Source: Lachnospiraceae bacterium (GTDB lineage: Bacteria; Bacillota; Clostridia; Lachnospirales; Lachnospiraceae). From it: DNA of 64,000 nt. This document shows, one piece after another, positions 17,314-26,086 of this stretch. Within the stretch, counting starts at the first letter, position 1, and every line of letters starts with the position of its first letter. A model generated the notes under the pieces. The model was given only the letters and a program-made list of their open reading frames with translations, ran no database searches and was not told the origin of the DNA. The translations under genes and the position numbers were made by a program. The DNA lies in NCBI GenBank assembly GCA_022791975.1, contig JAAWAC010000013.1:62001-126000 (forward strand), written 5' to 3'.

Positions 17314-17823
17314 TTATGCTTTCTTTCGTGTCAGGAAAACTCCAACGATTGCCCCTATAAAGACAATGGGTGCTAATCTCACAAACAGCCATTCCAATGC
17401 GTGGAAGGCTACTCCCATAACAGCGGTTTCCGGAGCTTTATAATCCCAACCTAAATAAGGGCTACTTAATATTATTAAGACCGCAAATATCATTACTAGG
17501 ACTATACACAGCGAGATAAGAAACCAATGGAGGAGTTTTCTTCTTGCAGTTTTTCTTTGTGCAAGCTGTAGGTTAATAATTTCCAGTTTTTCGGAAATCG
17601 CTTTTAGGTCATCAACCTTGGACTCCACAACGGTTTCCCCCAGCAAAGTGCTCACAGGTGTTTCAAATTCTTTTGATATGGAGATTAACATATCAGAATC
17701 AGGTACGGATAGTCCTTGCTCCCATTTAGAGATGGTTTGTCGCACCACATGCAACTTGATCGCCAGTTCTTCTTGTGAAAGACCTTTGGATTTTCTGATT
17801 GCTTTAATATTTTCGTTTAACAT
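17314..17823 (-). CDS. XRE-family regulator with two C-terminal membrane helices
   Basis: 169 residues. A Cro/CI-type helix-turn-helix at 1-65 (LSQEELAIKLHVVRQTISKW) is followed by a coiled linker (about 75-92) and two membrane helices, about 98-121 and 140-163. Such helix-turn-helix proteins with small membrane tails are common in Clostridia as possible signal-responsive repressors. A candidate minus-strand promoter, TTGTAG-17-TACAAT, precedes it, and a CGTTGCT/AGCAACG hairpin (17878-17894) overlaps the -35 region as a possible operator. The gene is more AT-rich than its neighbours. Target unknown. Confidence 0.85.
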   Translation of the reverse strand: MLNENIKAIRKSKGLSQEELAIKLHVVRQTISKWEQGLSVPDSDMLISISKEFETPVSTLLGETVVESKVDDLKAISEKLEIINLQLAQRKTARRKLLHWFLISLCIVLVMIFAVLIILSSPYLGWDYKAPETAVMGVAFHALEWLFVRLAPIVFIGAIVGVFLTRKKA

Positions 17824-17966
17824 AGGGGATGACTCCTTTCTTTATAGTTGTTACCACGATTGTATAAGAAACTGCCCGTTGCTACAAGCAACGCAGAGTA
17901 ACATGCAAGATTTATAGCCGTGGTAAGCGAAAAGTTGATGTATGGGATGTGGGCGGATCACAGTCT

Positions 17967-19388
17967 CTAGTCAGAAGACCCGGGTTGATGTACTGCTCCT
18001 GCGAACAACAGTTCCCCTGTGGTCCCCGTAATCCCAAAAAGGAAAGGGCGATCCAATACAAAATCAATCTCTTCTATCTCATCTGGGGGAGCTCCGGCGC
18101 CGCATACGGCCATGACCGTGTAGGCTGCGGCTAGGCAGCCCTCCTCATCGATGGACACCCGGGCGGCGTGTTTGGCCTGGGATAAAAACAGATTATCCGA
18201 AGGCTGGCACAGAGGAGAGAAATCCGCTAGGGCAGGATCAAAAACATCGGAGATTCCAAGGGAGGAAAGGGTGGTCTGTAAATTCAAATCAGAGGAGACG
18301 TCAAATTTGGGCACAGACAGATGGATCATCAGAGATTTGCTGTTGTCCCACTGGCCCTTTGACAGCAAAAAATCCACAGCCTGGCCATCTTCCAGAAGCT
18401 TATCCAGGGAGACGCCCTCATCTGGCAGTAAAAACCACATGTCTCCGCCGCTTTCCAGGGAGCAGCCTACAGCGGAGAATTGCTCTCCCCAGTAATAATT
18501 CCGATTGTCAGACTGGCGCATAAATGAACAGGTGATGTCTCCCTGATCCGTGTGGAAGGTCCCTTCTATTGTCTGCCCCTTGGAAAATTCCTGGGTCCAT
18601 TTAGAACGGAAGTACATGGTGGAGGCCAGAGCCAGCACGGTCTCCGGTTCCAGGGTCAGGCGGGCGACCTGCTCCTTTAAAAGCCCACCAGTCTGCTGAT
18701 TCAGCCAGTTCTGAAAGGCTAGGTTTAAATCTTCGGAGCCCATCTCACCCTTAAAAGAGGAAGCGTAGTAGCTGCGGGCCAGACTATCCAGGGTGCTCTT
18801 TCTAAAATTCACAGACTGATTCATCCACAGGGAGTTGCTAAGGATACAGGTGGAAGCTCCGTCGTCGCAATAGCTGATTTTCCACAGGGCCTGATTCTGT
18901 TCCCGCAGGTCTTCCACACGTGTCACGCCAAGTAAATCCAAAATTTGACTGCGGCTGTTTCCGTCGGTGATTTCAGCCAGCATGCTTAAGGCAAAATAGA
19001 GATTTAGGGGAGAGTACACCTGATTTTCCCCCGGGGCGCCTTTGAGAAGCTTGGCCATGGTAGCTCCATAGAAATCCAGGGAAACGGGAGAGATGCCGTC
19101 GGGCAGTTCCATGCGAGCCCGCTGTTCCTCCCACCAGGCGTCATAAGCATCGTAATAAGAATCTTTTATATCGCCGGAAGCAGTGGTATACTGGCTTTCA
19201 TCCGGATAGGCAGCCATTTGGGGATAGGAAGCCGCAGAGACAACAAAAGCGTCTCCAGGGTGAAAGCGCTCCAATCGGCTTCCCAGCAGGCCGCCTGTCA
19301 AAACCAGCACAAGGCCAGCAGCAATTCCCCCATACCAAAGGGCTCGAGTTGCTGATTTTTGGGTTTTCTTTGTTTCTGTTTGTTTCAT
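17967..19388 (-). CDS. Membrane-anchored serpin (serine protease inhibitor)
   Basis: 473 residues: a cytoplasmic tail of about 15, a membrane helix at about 17-36, a linker, then a complete serpin fold from about 100. Family marks are YSPLNLYFALSMLAE, LSNSLWMN, TMYFRSKWTQEF, VPKFDVSSD and the C-terminal DRPFLFGITGTTGELLFAG. The hinge reads EEGCLAAAY near 415-423; counting from it puts the scissile bond near A431-G432, suggesting an elastase-like target. The P14 residue is Cys instead of the usual Thr or Ser. Known gut bacterial serpins are thought to block host proteases; anchoring on the outer cell face fits this. AAAGGAGG lies before the ATG. Confidence 0.9.
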   Translation of the reverse strand: MKQTETKKTQKSATRALWYGGIAAGLVLVLTGGLLGSRLERFHPGDAFVVSAASYPQMAAYPDESQYTTASGDIKDSYYDAYDAWWEEQRARMELPDGISPVSLDFYGATMAKLLKGAPGENQVYSPLNLYFALSMLAEITDGNSRSQILDLLGVTRVEDLREQNQALWKISYCDDGASTCILSNSLWMNQSVNFRKSTLDSLARSYYASSFKGEMGSEDLNLAFQNWLNQQTGGLLKEQVARLTLEPETVLALASTMYFRSKWTQEFSKGQTIEGTFHTDQGDITCSFMRQSDNRNYYWGEQFSAVGCSLESGGDMWFLLPDEGVSLDKLLEDGQAVDFLLSKGQWDNSKSLMIHLSVPKFDVSSDLNLQTTLSSLGISDVFDPALADFSPLCQPSDNLFLSQAKHAARVSIDEEGCLAAAYTVMAVCGAGAPPDEIEEIDFVLDRPFLFGITGTTGELLFAGAVHQPGSSD

Positions 19389-19495
19389 ATGGATTCCTCC
19401 TTTGCCGGGAAGCCGTACAGGCTTTCAGAATGTTTCTATATATAATTAAGAACGCATGCAACCTCCTTTTTACTACACAATACAGGCGGTTTTCA

Positions 19496-19524
19496 TTGAC
19501 AGAGGACGCAGATTTGCGTAAGAT
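19496..19524 (+). promoter_or_regulatory. Promoter of the larB operon
   Basis: TTGACA at 19496-19501 and TAAGAT at 19519-19524 with a 17-base spacer, 42 bases before the larB ATG. Confidence 0.75.
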
Positions 19525-19565
19525 ACAGGGGAAGCCAGTGGAGAGAAAGGAGATTTCAGTTCAGT

Positions 19566-20324
19566 ATGGATGTGCATAGATTGCTAAGACAGGTTAGGGA
19601 GGGGGAAGTAAGCCTTGAGGAGGCGGAGGAGCAGCTGAAAAAGCTTCCCTACGAGGACCTGGGCTGTGCGAAAATCGATCATCACCGGGGACTGCGCTCC
19701 GGCTTTGGCGAGGTGATTTATTGTGCGGGAAAGAGTGAAGAGCAGCTTCAGAGGATCTATAGCAGCTTTGCCGGCCGACGGGAAAATGTGTTGGGAACCA
19801 GGGCTACTCAGGAGCAGTACCAGGCAGTGGCCCTGGTGATTCCTGAGGTGGAATACGAGGAGGCATCCCGGATTCTGTGCCTTAGGTATACAAAACCTGC
19901 GCTTCAGGGCTTTGTAGCTGTCTGTACCGCAGGGACCTCGGATATTCCGGTGGCCGAGGAGGCGGCCCGGGTGGCCGAGTACTTTGGCAGCTACACGGAG
20001 CGGATTTACGATGTGGGAGTGGCGGGGATTCACCGTCTGTTTGCCAAGATGGAGCAGATCCGCCGGGCAAACTGCATCATTGCTGTGGCAGGCATGGAGG
20101 GAGCGCTGCCTGGTGTTCTGGCCGGATTGGTGGACAAGCCGGTGATTGCGGTGCCTACATCTGTAGGCTACGGGGCGAATTTTGGGGGTATCTCGGCTCT
20201 GTTAACTATGCTGAATTCCTGTGCGGAGGGAATTGCAGTGGTAAATATAGACAATGGCTTTGGGGCCGGGTATCTGGCTACCCAGATAAACCGCATGGCC
20301 CTGCCAAAGAAGGGAGCGGACTAG
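19566..20324 (+). CDS. larB: LarB, nickel-pincer cofactor biosynthesis
   Basis: 252 residues. The C-terminal half is an AIR-carboxylase (PurE)-like domain with VCTAGTSDIPVAEEAA at about 118-133, YDVGVAGIHRLF near 142-153, AGMEGALPGVLAGLV near 177-191 and PTSVGYGANFGG near 198-209, which together typify LarB. LarB carboxylates nicotinic acid adenine dinucleotide and releases AMP, the first step to the nickel-pincer nucleotide used by LarA enzymes. LarE and LarC, needed for sulfur and nickel insertion, are not in the window. Two LarA-like enzymes lie 13 and 26 kb away. Followed three bases later by a radical SAM gene. Confidence 0.93.
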   Translation: MDVHRLLRQVREGEVSLEEAEEQLKKLPYEDLGCAKIDHHRGLRSGFGEVIYCAGKSEEQLQRIYSSFAGRRENVLGTRATQEQYQAVALVIPEVEYEEASRILCLRYTKPALQGFVAVCTAGTSDIPVAEEAARVAEYFGSYTERIYDVGVAGIHRLFAKMEQIRRANCIIAVAGMEGALPGVLAGLVDKPVIAVPTSVGYGANFGGISALLTMLNSCAEGIAVVNIDNGFGAGYLATQINRMALPKKGAD

Positions 20325-20327
20325 CCT

Positions 20328-22082
20328 GTGAAGAGGCGGTTTCTGTTGACGGCAATCAATGCCAAATATATTCATTCCAACCTGGCAGTTTACAGCTTGC
20401 AGGCGGCGGCAGAGAGCCGAGGGATTTCTGTGGATCTGGAAGAATTTACTATAAATCACCGTGTGGATGTTATTTTGCAGGAGCTTTATAAGCGAAAGCC
20501 AGATGTATTGTTTTTTTCCTGCTATATCTGGAACTGGGAATATGTAAAAGAGCTGTCGGCGGAGTGGAGAAAAATCATGCCCCAAGTGCCTGTGTGGGTA
20601 GGGGGACCAGAGGTATCTTACGATGAAGCCCGGGTGCTTGAGGAGAATCCGGCTATCACCGGCATACTGCTGGGAGAGGGGGAGGAGAGCTTTCCCCGGC
20701 TGCTGGAATATTATCTGCAAGACTTTCAGGAGTATGGGGCCTGGAGGGAAATTATCCGGCTGGAGGATATTCCGGGGCTTGCTTTTACAAAGAAAACAAA
20801 AGAAGTCCGGGAAATCTGTCTGTATCCCCAGGAAAAGCCTGTGGATTTCCATAAGCTTTCTTTTCCTTACAAGGATTTGGAAAATTTTTCCAACAAAATC
20901 ATCTACTATGAATCCAGCCGGGGCTGTCCCTTTTCCTGTAGCTATTGTCTGTCCTCCCTGGAAAAACAGGTGCGTTTCCGGGATATGGAATTGGTAAAAC
21001 AGGAGCTTGGGGCATTCCTGGAGGCAGGGGTGGCTCAGGTGAAATTTGTGGACAGGACCTTTAACTGTCGGGAGAGTCATGCCCTGGAAATTTGGCAGTT
21101 TCTGCTGGAGCATGACAACGGTAGAACCAATTTTCACTTTGAAATCGGGGCGGATTTACTCACGGAAAAGGAATTGGCCCTGTTAGAGCAGCTGCGGCCA
21201 GGGCAGGTGCAGCTGGAGATGGGTGTGCAGTCCACCTATGGCAGGACTCTGGAGGAAATCCACCGGAAAATGGACTTTGCAGAGGTAAAAAAGAAGGTGT
21301 TAAAGGTGAAAAGCTTTGGAAATATTCACCAGCACCTGGATCTTATTGCCGGACTTCCCTTTGAGAACCTGGAGCGCTTTGCCCGCTCCTTTGACCGGGT
21401 ATTTGCCCTTGGTCCGGAACAGCTACAGCTGGGTTTTTTAAAGGTGCTAAAGGGAACTCTCATGGAAAAGCAGGCTTTGGACTATGGAATCCAATACAGA
21501 GAAAAGCCGCCCTATGAGGTGCTTTCCACCCCCTGGATGTCCTATGAAGATTTGATGGAGCTAAAAGGGGTGGAGGAGATGGTGGAAATCTACTACAACA
21601 GCCACCAGTTCTCCCTGACCCTTGCCCATCTCCTACTTCTGTGGCCCTCGGCTTTCGCCTTTTTTAGGGAGCTGGCCTGGTTCTATGAAAAAAAAGGCTG
21701 GCATCAGGTACAGCATGCCCGGGTGAGAAGGTACGAGATTTTGCTGGAATTTATCCGGCAGCGCCTGGAAAGAGAAGGAAGAGGGGAATGGGAACCGCGG
21801 TACCGGGAGCTTTTAACCTTTGACTACTATCTCCGGGAGAATGCCAAGAGCCGGCCTGACTTTGCTCTGGATTTGGCACCCTGGAGGGAAGAAATCAGAC
21901 AAATACAAAAAGCCTGGGGAAAAGATGTGCATGTGGAGGCTGGGCGCTATTTTGTAGGAGATAAGGAAGCAGGACAAGGATCGGAGCAGATGGAGGAAGG
22001 TCCCCAGTTTTGGATCTTTGATTATAAAAAGAGGAATCCTTTGACAAAAGATGCGGCCTTATATCTGGCAGAGCGCCCGTAG
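20328..22082 (+). CDS. B12-binding domain radical SAM protein (DUF4080)
   Basis: 584 residues. A cobalamin-binding-like Rossmann domain fills about 1-130, the radical SAM core follows with the cluster motif CPFSCSYC (GCPFSCSYCLSS) at about 202-213, and a C-terminal DUF4080 region begins near 400. Start is GTG at 20328, with a GGAG-like site inside the end of larB, only three bases after its stop. Members are widespread in Firmicutes but have no settled function; tRNA or peptide methylthiolation-like chemistry has been suggested from fold only. Tight linkage to larB may be operonic but does not prove a role in the nickel cofactor. Confidence 0.85.
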   Translation: MKRRFLLTAINAKYIHSNLAVYSLQAAAESRGISVDLEEFTINHRVDVILQELYKRKPDVLFFSCYIWNWEYVKELSAEWRKIMPQVPVWVGGPEVSYDEARVLEENPAITGILLGEGEESFPRLLEYYLQDFQEYGAWREIIRLEDIPGLAFTKKTKEVREICLYPQEKPVDFHKLSFPYKDLENFSNKIIYYESSRGCPFSCSYCLSSLEKQVRFRDMELVKQELGAFLEAGVAQVKFVDRTFNCRESHALEIWQFLLEHDNGRTNFHFEIGADLLTEKELALLEQLRPGQVQLEMGVQSTYGRTLEEIHRKMDFAEVKKKVLKVKSFGNIHQHLDLIAGLPFENLERFARSFDRVFALGPEQLQLGFLKVLKGTLMEKQALDYGIQYREKPPYEVLSTPWMSYEDLMELKGVEEMVEIYYNSHQFSLTLAHLLLLWPSAFAFFRELAWFYEKKGWHQVQHARVRRYEILLEFIRQRLEREGRGEWEPRYRELLTFDYYLRENAKSRPDFALDLAPWREEIRQIQKAWGKDVHVEAGRYFVGDKEAGQGSEQMEEGPQFWIFDYKKRNPLTKDAALYLAERP

Positions 22083-22206
22083 GGGTGGATTTCCAGATGT
22101 CAGGGGTTGACAAAACAGGAAGAGCCAGTGAAAATAGAGAGGGAGAGCAAAAGGGGCTTCCAGGGAAAAAGCCAGGATTTATTTATGGAAAAGGTACAGG
22201 AGAGGT

Positions 22207-22920
22207 ATGATTAATACATATGTAGCGCTGGATTTGGAGACCACAGGGCTAAATCCGTCCAGAGACAGGATTTTGGAAATCGGAGCGGTGAAAATTGTGG
22301 AGGGAGAGGAGCAGCAGGTCCTTTCCACGCTGGTAAATCCGGGACGGGAGGTGACGCCGCGGATTCAGGAGCTGACTGGCATCACCAATGAGATGGCGGC
22401 CACAGGCATGGAATATGAGACGGCTGTGGGAAGTCTGGTGGAGTTTTGCCAGGATTTGCCCATTCTTGGCCATAATATTTTATTTGATTACAGCTTTGTA
22501 AAGCGGGCGGCAGTCAATCACGGACTCACCTTTGAAAAGACAGGGGTGGACACGCTGAAAATTGCCCGGAAGCTTTTGCCAGATCTGGAGCATCGGAATC
22601 TGGAATATTTGTGTACTTATTACGGGATATGCCAGAAGCAGCACCACCGAGCGGAGGAGGATGCCCGCTCAGCCAAGTGTCTGTATGAGCGGCTGTACCA
22701 GGAGTTTCCAGGTAGCCCCTTGGAGCTTTTTGATCCAGTACCACTGATTTATGAGGCAAAAAAGCAAAGTCCTATTACACCGGCGCAAAAAGGGTACTTG
22801 AATGATCTGCTGAAATATCATAAAATAGAGATACCGGTCCAGGTGGATTCTCTGATGAAAAATGAGGCCTCCCGAATTATAGACAGGATTATCCTGGAGC
22901 ATGGAAGGATCTTGCACTAG
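22207..22920 (+). CDS. DnaQ-like 3'-5' exonuclease
   Basis: 237 residues. DEDDh motifs are complete: ALDLETTGLNP (D9, E11), GHNILFDYSFV near 91-101, and HRAEEDARSAK near 147-157. The first 165 residues resemble the proofreading subunit of DNA polymerase III or the exonuclease domain of PolC/DinG. The C-terminal 65 residues carry a short extension with a TPAQKGYLNDLL motif, which is seen in clostridial stand-alone exonucleases. A weak TTGACA-17-GAAAAT lies at 22107-22135. Confidence 0.88.
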   Translation: MINTYVALDLETTGLNPSRDRILEIGAVKIVEGEEQQVLSTLVNPGREVTPRIQELTGITNEMAATGMEYETAVGSLVEFCQDLPILGHNILFDYSFVKRAAVNHGLTFEKTGVDTLKIARKLLPDLEHRNLEYLCTYYGICQKQHHRAEEDARSAKCLYERLYQEFPGSPLELFDPVPLIYEAKKQSPITPAQKGYLNDLLKYHKIEIPVQVDSLMKNEASRIIDRIILEHGRILH

Positions 22921-22998
22921 CTTTAGTGATTAAGGTCGGATAAAGGAAAGGCGGAGAAAACCAAAAATCCGTCTCAATACAGGAAAATGGAGGAGCAG

Positions 22999-23100
22999 AT
23001 GAATTTTTACGATAAAAAAACAAGAAGAATCATTTCAACAGTGATTATCGCCATTGTAATTTTAGCCATGATAATTCCCATGCTTTCCTATGCGCTGTAA
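22999..23100 (+). CDS. 33-residue single-pass membrane peptide
   Basis: ATG at 22999 preceded by GGAGGAGC at a good distance; stop TAA 23098-23100. The product is a basic N-terminus (DKKTRRI) followed by one membrane helix and a short tail. This layout resembles Prli42-like and other tiny conserved membrane peptides of Firmicutes, but identity is not proven. It ends 34 bases before the VanW gene start and points the same way. Confidence 0.65.
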   Translation: MNFYDKKTRRIISTVIIAIVILAMIIPMLSYAL

Positions 23101-23134
23101 AAAGGCTGGGAAAATACGTCAAAGGAGTGGTTTT

Positions 23135-24577
23135 ATGAAAAAGTTTCTGTGTAGTCTGTTTCTGTGTATGCCTCTATTCTGGGGTGCTGGCATAAAAGCG
23201 GATGCAAAGGAAGATGTGCTGATTCATGCGGGGGTGTACCTGGATGAGGTGGATGTATCTGGTATGACGGAGGCAGAGGCAAAGGCTGCCCTGGAAAATT
23301 ACACCAAAACCCTGGGGCAGGAGACACTGACCTTGCAGGTGGAGGAGCACGAGGTGCCGGTACAAATGTCGCAGCTGGGGCTTAGGTGCGCCAATCCCGA
23401 GGTGGTGGATGAGGCCCTGGGCATTGGAAAAAGCGGGGACATTATTAAAAGGTATAAGGAGCGCAAGGAGCTGGAGCGCAGCAATAAGGTATTGGAGCTT
23501 ACCTGGACCGTGGATAGAAGCATGGTTTCTCAGGTGATTGAATCCGAATGTGTAAAGTTCGACGTGGATGCTGTGGACGCGGATCTTGTCCGGGAGGGAG
23601 GCTCCTTTCGGATAATTCCTGGTACCACAGGGGTAAAGCTTAACGTGGAGGGCTCCAAGACAGCAGTGATAAACTATGTGGAGCAGGAGTGGAACAAGGA
23701 AAACGGCCAGGTGGAGTTACCGGCGGAGGTGGAGCATCCCCGGGGAAGTGAGGAGGAGCTGAGCAAGGTAAAGGATGTTTTGGGAACCTTTTCCACCAGC
23801 TATGCCACATCCAACGGAAACCGCTCCCAGAATGTGTCCAATGGGGCCAAGTTGATTAATGGAACCCTTCTGTATCCGGGGGATACTTTTTCCGCCTATG
23901 AGTCCGTCAGCCCCTTTACCAAGGCCAATGGCTACCAAATGGCCGGAGCCTATCTCAATGGCAAGGTGGTAGACAGCCTGGGAGGAGGAATCTGTCAGGT
24001 ATCCACCACCCTGTACAATGCGGCCCTTCTGGCTGAGCTGGAAATTGTGGAGCGCTCTCCCCATTCCATGATCGTTACCTATGTAGATCCGGCGGCAGAC
24101 GCGGCTATTGCAGGCACCTATAAGGATCTGAAATTTAAAAATAATACTTCTTCCCCCATTTATATAGAGGGAAGCACCACCAGCAATAAGGTGATCACCT
24201 TTACCATTTATGGGGAGGAGACCCGCTCTCCCAGCCGGGAAATCAAGTACACCAGCAAGACATTGGGAACCACTGACCCAGGTCAGGTAATTGTGGCGTC
24301 TCCGGGCCAGGGCATCGGCTACTACCACGTGGAGGGAGCCCACAGAGGAGTAAAGGCAGAACTCTACAAGCATGTGTATGAAAATGGAGTGGAGGTCAGC
24401 ACAGAAAAGATAAATACCAGCAGCTACATGGCGTCTCCTCGGACCATTACTGTGGGAATCGCGGGAGATCCCGCTCTCTCAGAGGAGCTGCAAGCGGCGA
24501 TAGCCACCCAGGACGAGGCCACGGTGCAGGCTGTGATGGCAAGCTGTGTGGCACGGATGCAGCCTCCGGTGGAGTAG
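23135..24577 (+). CDS. VanW family protein with peptidoglycan-binding-like domain
   Basis: 480 residues. An N-terminal signal peptide (about 1-23) is followed by a YoaR/PG_binding_4-like region (about 30-200) and the VanW domain: FSTSYATSNGNRSQNV near 215, GTLLYPGDTFSAYE near 240-253, GGGICQVSTTLYNAAL near 280-295. The family is tied to the cell envelope; in the vancomycin cluster its role is undefined. A C-terminal segment of about 100 residues resembles a G5-like strand region. Start ATG 23135 is chosen because AAAGGAG lies seven bases before it. Confidence 0.88.
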   Translation: MKKFLCSLFLCMPLFWGAGIKADAKEDVLIHAGVYLDEVDVSGMTEAEAKAALENYTKTLGQETLTLQVEEHEVPVQMSQLGLRCANPEVVDEALGIGKSGDIIKRYKERKELERSNKVLELTWTVDRSMVSQVIESECVKFDVDAVDADLVREGGSFRIIPGTTGVKLNVEGSKTAVINYVEQEWNKENGQVELPAEVEHPRGSEEELSKVKDVLGTFSTSYATSNGNRSQNVSNGAKLINGTLLYPGDTFSAYESVSPFTKANGYQMAGAYLNGKVVDSLGGGICQVSTTLYNAALLAELEIVERSPHSMIVTYVDPAADAAIAGTYKDLKFKNNTSSPIYIEGSTTSNKVITFTIYGEETRSPSREIKYTSKTLGTTDPGQVIVASPGQGIGYYHVEGAHRGVKAELYKHVYENGVEVSTEKINTSSYMASPRTITVGIAGDPALSEELQAAIATQDEATVQAVMASCVARMQPPVE

Positions 24578-24601
24578 GATAGGACAACAGGTGGAACAGG
24601 C

Positions 24602-25591
24602 ATGAAAATAGGAAAGATATCCGAGACCATATTAAAGCGTTCGATATTAAAGCAGATTCACACCACCCGGCCGGAGGTGCTTTTGGGAGCCGGGGTGGGG
24701 GAGGATTGTGCGGCCATGGAGTTGGAGCCGGGGGAGATATTTGTGCTCTCCACGGACCCCATTACAGGCACAGGAAAGGACATTGGCACTCTGGCCATTC
24801 AGATTACTGCCAATGATTTGGCCAGCAGCGGGGCGGAGCCTGTGGGCATTCTGCTGACAGCTCTGCTTCCGGAGACCATAGAGGAGACGGATATCCGAGA
24901 AATCATGGGGCAGGTGGAGGAGGCCTGCGCCAAATACCAGGTCCAGGTGATGGGAGGCCATACGGAGGTGACCCGGGGAGTCAACCAACCCATTATCAGC
25001 GTGACTGGCGTGGGAAAGGTGAAAAAGGGCCGAATGGTGACCACAGCCGGGGCCAGACCAGGGCAGGATATTTTGGTGACCAAGTGGCTAGGCATTGAGG
25101 GCACCAGTATCATTGCCAAGGAAAAGGAAGAGGAGCTTTTGAAACGCTTCTCCCGTGACTTTGTGGAGGCAGCGCAAGGCTTTGACGCCTTTATCTCTGT
25201 GTTGCCAGAGGCGGCCGTGGCAGTGGAACAGGGGGTCAGCGCCATGCATGACGTGACGGAGGGTGGCATCTATGGAGCCTTGTGGGAGCTTTCCGAGGCA
25301 TCAGGAATTGGCCTGGAGATAGACTTGAAAGCGATTCCCTTTCGCCAGGAGACCATCGAGATCTGTGAGTATTTTGGGCTGAATCCCTACTATCTGATTT
25401 CCAGCGGCTGTATGCTTATGGCAGCGGAAAGAGGGCATGATCTGGTCCGGGCCCTTGGGCAGGCGGGAATTCCGGCTACGGTCATTGGAAAGGCTACAAA
25501 GGGGCCAGCCCGTCGGATTTTAAATGGCGGGGAGGAGGCCTTTTTGGAAAGGCCTAAAACAGATGAGCTGTACAAGATTTATGAGATATAG
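24602..25591 (+). CDS. AIR synthase-related (HypE/SelD/PurM-like) protein
   Basis: 329 residues. The N-terminal ATP-binding half has VGEDCAAM at about 33-40 and STDPITGTGKDIG near 49-62; the C-terminal half contains HDVTEGGIYGALWELSE near 217-234 and LISSGCMLM. The overall pattern matches HypE-like AIR synthase proteins. HypE itself ends in a Cys that carries cyanide for hydrogenase; here the last residues are LYKIYEI without Cys, and no other hyp gene is nearby. It is therefore probably a paralogue with another, unknown substrate. Confidence 0.85.
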   Translation: MKIGKISETILKRSILKQIHTTRPEVLLGAGVGEDCAAMELEPGEIFVLSTDPITGTGKDIGTLAIQITANDLASSGAEPVGILLTALLPETIEETDIREIMGQVEEACAKYQVQVMGGHTEVTRGVNQPIISVTGVGKVKKGRMVTTAGARPGQDILVTKWLGIEGTSIIAKEKEEELLKRFSRDFVEAAQGFDAFISVLPEAAVAVEQGVSAMHDVTEGGIYGALWELSEASGIGLEIDLKAIPFRQETIEICEYFGLNPYYLISSGCMLMAAERGHDLVRALGQAGIPATVIGKATKGPARRILNGGEEAFLERPKTDELYKIYEI

Positions 25592-25603
25592 GAGAGACAG
25601 ATA

Positions 25604-26086
25604 ATGAGAGAGAAAATTTTGACATTCATTGAGAAGAACAGCCGGATTGATTTGAGAGAGCTGGCCATCCTTCTGGGAATGGATGAGGTATCCGTGGCTA
25701 ACGAGATCGCGGAGATGGAAAAGGAGCATGTGATTTGCGGCTATCATACATTGATTGACTGGGATAAGACCAGCGAGGAGAAGCTGACAGCTCTGATTGA
25801 GGTAAAGGTAACGCCTCAGCGGGGGCTGGGCTTTGACAAGGTGGCAGAGCGGATTTATAATTACGCGGAGGTGGACAGTGTATATCTGGTTTCCGGCGGC
25901 TTTGATTTTTTGGTAATGATCGAGGGAAAGACCATGCGGGATGTAGCACAGTTTGTGTCGGATAAGTTGTCCCCCCTGGACTCGGTGCTCAGCACAGCTA
26001 CCCACTTTGTGCTGAAAAAATACAAGGACCATGGCTCCATTATGGTGCGGGAATCCAAAGATGAAAGGATGTTGGTGACGCCTTGA
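25604..26086 (+). CDS. Lrp/AsnC family regulator
   Basis: 160 residues. A winged helix-turn-helix (about 1-55, with LRELAILLGMDEVSVANEI) is followed by the RAM-type ligand domain, with YLVSGGFDFLVMIEG near 96-110. Lrp proteins sense amino acids and form ring oligomers. The stop overlaps the TTG start of the aminotransferase gene, so it likely controls or is coexpressed with that enzyme. Confidence 0.9.
   Translation: MREKILTFIEKNSRIDLRELAILLGMDEVSVANEIAEMEKEHVICGYHTLIDWDKTSEEKLTALIEVKVTPQRGLGFDKVAERIYNYAEVDSVYLVSGGFDFLVMIEGKTMRDVAQFVSDKLSPLDSVLSTATHFVLKKYKDHGSIMVRESKDERMLVTP

Noticed and set aside
20202-21137. Minus-strand frame of 311 codons opposite the DUF4080 gene
   Set aside because: The plus strand encodes clear radical SAM motifs; the minus product has no family features and no ribosome site.
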